64,000 bases of DNA from Actinophytocola algeriensis (GTDB lineage: Bacteria > Actinomycetota > Actinomycetes > Mycobacteriales > Pseudonocardiaceae). Within the stretch, counting starts at the first letter, position 1, and every line of letters starts with the position of its first letter. The notes under the pieces were generated by a model that made no database searches, was not told the DNA's origin, and was given only the letters and a program-made list of their open reading frames with translations. Position numbers and translations under genes: made by a program. This document shows positions 61,948-64,000 of this stretch, piece by piece. The stretch covers positions 691,698 through 755,697 of the forward strand of contig NZ_JACHJQ010000006.1 of the NCBI RefSeq assembly GCF_014203735.1, written 5' to 3'.

Positions 61948-62600
61948 AGGTGGTGGTCTTCGGCGCGACCGGCATGGTCGGCCAGGGTGTGGTCCGCGAG
62001 TGCCTGCTCGACGAGGGGGTCGAGGAGGTCGTGTCGATCGGGCGCCGCGCGAGCGGGGTGACCGACCGCAAGTTCCGCGAGGTGCTCACGGACGACCTGT
62101 TCGACCTGTCCCCGCTCGCGGCCGAGCTGGCCGGGGTGGACGCGTGCTTCTTCTGCCTCGGCGTGTCGTCGACGGGCATGAACGAGGACGACTACCGCGA
62201 GGTCACCTACGACATCACCATGGCAGCCGCGGCCGCTGTCGCGGCGCAGAACCCGAAGGCGGTGTTCGTGTACGTGTCGGGAGCGGGTGCCGACGCCGAC
62301 AGCCGCACCATGTGGGCGCGGGTGCGCGGCGAGACGGAGAACGCGCTGTTCGCGACGTCCCTCGACGCGTACGTGCTGCGGCCGGGCTTCATCCAGTCGC
62401 GGCACGGCGCCCGGTCCAGGACGCTGCTGTACCGGGTGGCGTACCCGGTGTTCGCGCTGCTGTTCCCGCTGCTGCGGCGGGTGGCGCCGAAGTACGTGTC
62501 GTCGACCGAGCAGATCGGGCTGGCCATGCTCGGCATCGCCCGCCACGGCGCGCCGGAACGCGTCCTGTACAGCGACGCGTTCAACGCCATCACCCCATAG
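61944..62600 (+). CDS. NAD(P)-binding Rossmann-fold (atypical SDR) protein
   Basis: 218 residues beginning MKVVVFGATGMVGQGVVREC, the glycine-rich loop of atypical short-chain reductases (NmrA/YwnB-like). DACFFCLGVSSTGMNEDDYREVTYDI follows, then VFVYVSGAGAD and LDAYVLRPGFIQS. It lacks a clear YxxxK pair, so catalysis is uncertain; redox sensing or epimerase-like activity are options. It is coupled to the frameshifted MFS gene by ATGA and overlaps the convergent FUSC gene by 11 bases. Confidence 0.82.
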   Translation: MKVVVFGATGMVGQGVVRECLLDEGVEEVVSIGRRASGVTDRKFREVLTDDLFDLSPLAAELAGVDACFFCLGVSSTGMNEDDYREVTYDITMAAAAAVAAQNPKAVFVYVSGAGADADSRTMWARVRGETENALFATSLDAYVLRPGFIQSRHGARSRTLLYRVAYPVFALLFPLLRRVAPKYVSSTEQIGLAMLGIARHGAPERVLYSDAFNAITP

Positions 62601-63687
62601 CCGGCAGGAACCCGCGGGCCTGCTCGTGGCTGAGCCCGGTGGCCTGCAACAGGTCGACGGCGATCGACCGGAACTGCGCGGTGACGACGGTCGCGGAGAA
62701 CCCGGTGTGCTCGATCCCGCCCGCGTCGATGATCGTCACCGCGGCCTTGACCCGTTCCCGCACGTCACCGAGGTCACCGTCGGTACCCAGCGCGTCGGCC
62801 AACGCTGCGGCGGCCTCCGCGAGCCGCCGCAGCGCGACGGGCAACGTCTGGGGGAACGTCTCGTCGTCGGTGAGCGCCGTCCGCGTCCGCCGCAGGAGGA
62901 CCCGGCTGTTGCGCAGGGCCAGGTCGACGGGTTCGGTGGCCCGCGTGTACCGCTCGATCATGGTGCGCTGCCGCCGGTGCAGTGGCGAGATGGCGGCGAT
63001 CTCCCGCGCGGCCCGCAACGCGTCACGGTAGTCGTCACCGGCCTTCTGGGTACGGGCGCGGCGCAGGGCCTCCTGCGCGACCTCCCGATCCCGGTGGTCG
63101 ATGGCGTCCGCGGTGGCGGTGAGCGCGGCGGCCAGCTCCCCGAGCAGCTCTTGGCCCCGCCGCCGCACGATCTCGGGTGGGTCACCGGGCAGGAGCGCGA
63201 TGGCCGCGAGCCCGAGCAACCCGCCGATCAACGCGTCGAGCATCCGGTCGAGCCCACCGGTGCCACCCGGCGGCAGCAACGTGGCGACCAGGATCGCGGA
63301 GGACGCGGCCTGCAACGTGACCAGCGTGCCCCCACCGAGCATGACGGAGATCATCATGGCCAGCCCGAGCACGAGCGCGAGTTGCCACCACCCGGCGCCG
63401 ATCGCCGAGATCAGCAGGTCCCCGACCCCGATCCCGACACTGACCCCGACGACGAGTTCGACCACCCGCCGCAACCGCTGCTGCCCGAACCCGACCCCGA
63501 TGCAGATGACCACGGCGATGGGCGCGAAGAACGGCCGCGCGTGCCCGAACACCTCGGTCGCGACGAGCCACGCGAGCGCGGCGGCGACCGAACACTGCAG
63601 GATGGGCAGCCCCATCAGCCGCAGCGCATGCCCACGCCGCCGAACCGTCGCCCACATCCGAGCCCTGCTCACCCGCACGGCGATCAC
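62590..63687 (-). CDS. FUSC-family (aromatic acid exporter-like) membrane protein
   Basis: About 365 residues. The N-terminal half has six membrane helices, including AAALAWLVATEVFGHARPFFAPIAVVI and the FGQQRLRRVVELVVGVSVGIGVGDL segment typical of FUSC/ArAE proteins. The C-terminal half (about 185-365) is a soluble helical domain. Such proteins are thought to export aromatic acids or relieve metabolite stress. The start is uncertain: GTG at 63687 or 63699 gives a short basic N-terminus, and neither has a ribosome-binding site. ATG at 63657 is also possible. Confidence 0.78.
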   Translation of the reverse strand: MIAVRVSRARMWATVRRRGHALRLMGLPILQCSVAAALAWLVATEVFGHARPFFAPIAVVICIGVGFGQQRLRRVVELVVGVSVGIGVGDLLISAIGAGWWQLALVLGLAMMISVMLGGGTLVTLQAASSAILVATLLPPGGTGGLDRMLDALIGGLLGLAAIALLPGDPPEIVRRRGQELLGELAAALTATADAIDHRDREVAQEALRRARTQKAGDDYRDALRAAREIAAISPLHRRQRTMIERYTRATEPVDLALRNSRVLLRRTRTALTDDETFPQTLPVALRRLAEAAAALADALGTDGDLGDVRERVKAAVTIIDAGGIEHTGFSATVVTAQFRSIAVDLLQATGLSHEQARGFLPAMG

Positions 63688-64000
63688 GCTATTGGACACA
63701 CCGGCCAAACGCACACAACCGCGGTGCCGTACCCCGCCAAGGCGCCCTGACCAGCGCAAACGTGGCTCGCGCGGCCCAGCGCAGTAACGAAACCCCACCA
63801 TCCCGGCGGGAGGAGCCACCGGAGGCAGAGCCCGTCCGGCGAGGACGAACACCTCGTGGAGAAACCGGCCGGACCACGATCAGCTCGCGCGCGCGTTACC
63901 CAACCCCCACCCATCCCGGGGGCGTCCCGCCTTGCCATTCTATCGGCTGGTACCGACCTCCAGGCCGTTGTCGATCTTGCCTGTGGATAACTCGGGTGGC
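63688..64000. other. Non-coding end of the window
   Basis: No convincing gene. On the minus strand GGTCGGTA (63958-63951), eight bases, TAGAAT (63942-63937) is another near match to the damage-promoter pattern seen at the ram locus. A TGTGGATAA (63982-63990), the complement of a perfect DnaA 9-mer TTATCCACA, stands alone and is probably chance. Possible short frames here have no ribosome-binding site or family resemblance. Confidence 0.5.

Noticed and set aside
63684-63938. 84-codon minus-strand frame starting at an ATG within the -10-like TAGAAT region
   Set aside because: Biased composition (Gly/Trp/Arg/Cys), no ribosome-binding site, and overlap with the probable FUSC start.
63982-63990. 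Perfect DnaA-box-like 9-mer TTATCCACA (minus strand)
   Set aside because: It is single, with no cluster of boxes and no dnaA or dnaN nearby, so a replication origin is not supported.

Overview
The window is high-GC actinomycete chromosome. Gene content points to the order Pseudonocardiales or a close relative (inference): divergent ethA/ethR, a SapB-type ram cluster, a Pls/PosA-type peptide synthetase, a second type II topoisomerase (ParE/ParC) and dense operons whose start and stop codons overlap as ATGA or GTGA. No rRNA, tRNA, CRISPR array, IS element or prophage was recognised.

Layout. 1-7331 (minus): an eight-gene, fully overlapping operon joining a BMP/nucleoside-type ABC importer to a nucleoside phosphorylase, an acyl-CoA-dehydrogenase-fold flavoprotein, a methylthioribose-1-phosphate isomerase-like protein and the start of MtnC. 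It is probably an import and salvage route for a methylthio- or deoxy-nucleoside. 7567-17285: a small hypothetical, an FtsX-type ABC exporter, a PAP2 phosphatase, a flavin monooxygenase/FMN reductase pair, a stand-alone LigD-type polymerase domain, membrane proteins and an SDR, ending in a 17-bp hairpin. 17322-28230: a secreted GH95 alpha-fucosidase, a coiled-coil membrane protein, and parE-parC, with a 484-residue HNH intein in the TOPRIM motif of ParE. 28341-36560: a resistance-like SRPBCC-MFS-APH operon, an alpha/beta hydrolase, the ethA-ethR pair with a dyad operator, a cysteine-free IscA-like protein, and a TetR regulator with a membrane protein.

36507-43002 (minus) holds herA-sbcD-sbcC-nurA, the complete archaeal-type DNA end-resection set in one bacterial operon. 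It is preceded by a partial match to the RecA-independent (PafBC-type) damage promoter. 43089-50292 carries a small secreted protein, an M1 aminopeptidase overlapping a 1274-residue Pls/PosA-type synthetase, a DUF2277 protein and a secreted SGNH hydrolase.

50575-57815 is a complete SapB-like class III lanthipeptide locus: ramR, ramB, ramA, a 48-codon precursor gene ramS too short for ordinary gene finding, and ramC. A 15-bp perfect hairpin separates ramS from ramA, and three exact TGTCGGTG-N8-TAnnnT boxes lie between the two transporter genes. 57996-64000 carries LysR/EamA and GlxA-type regulator/transporter pairs, a frameshifted MFS gene, a Rossmann-fold protein, a FUSC-family membrane protein and a non-coding end that includes another box of the damage-promoter type.
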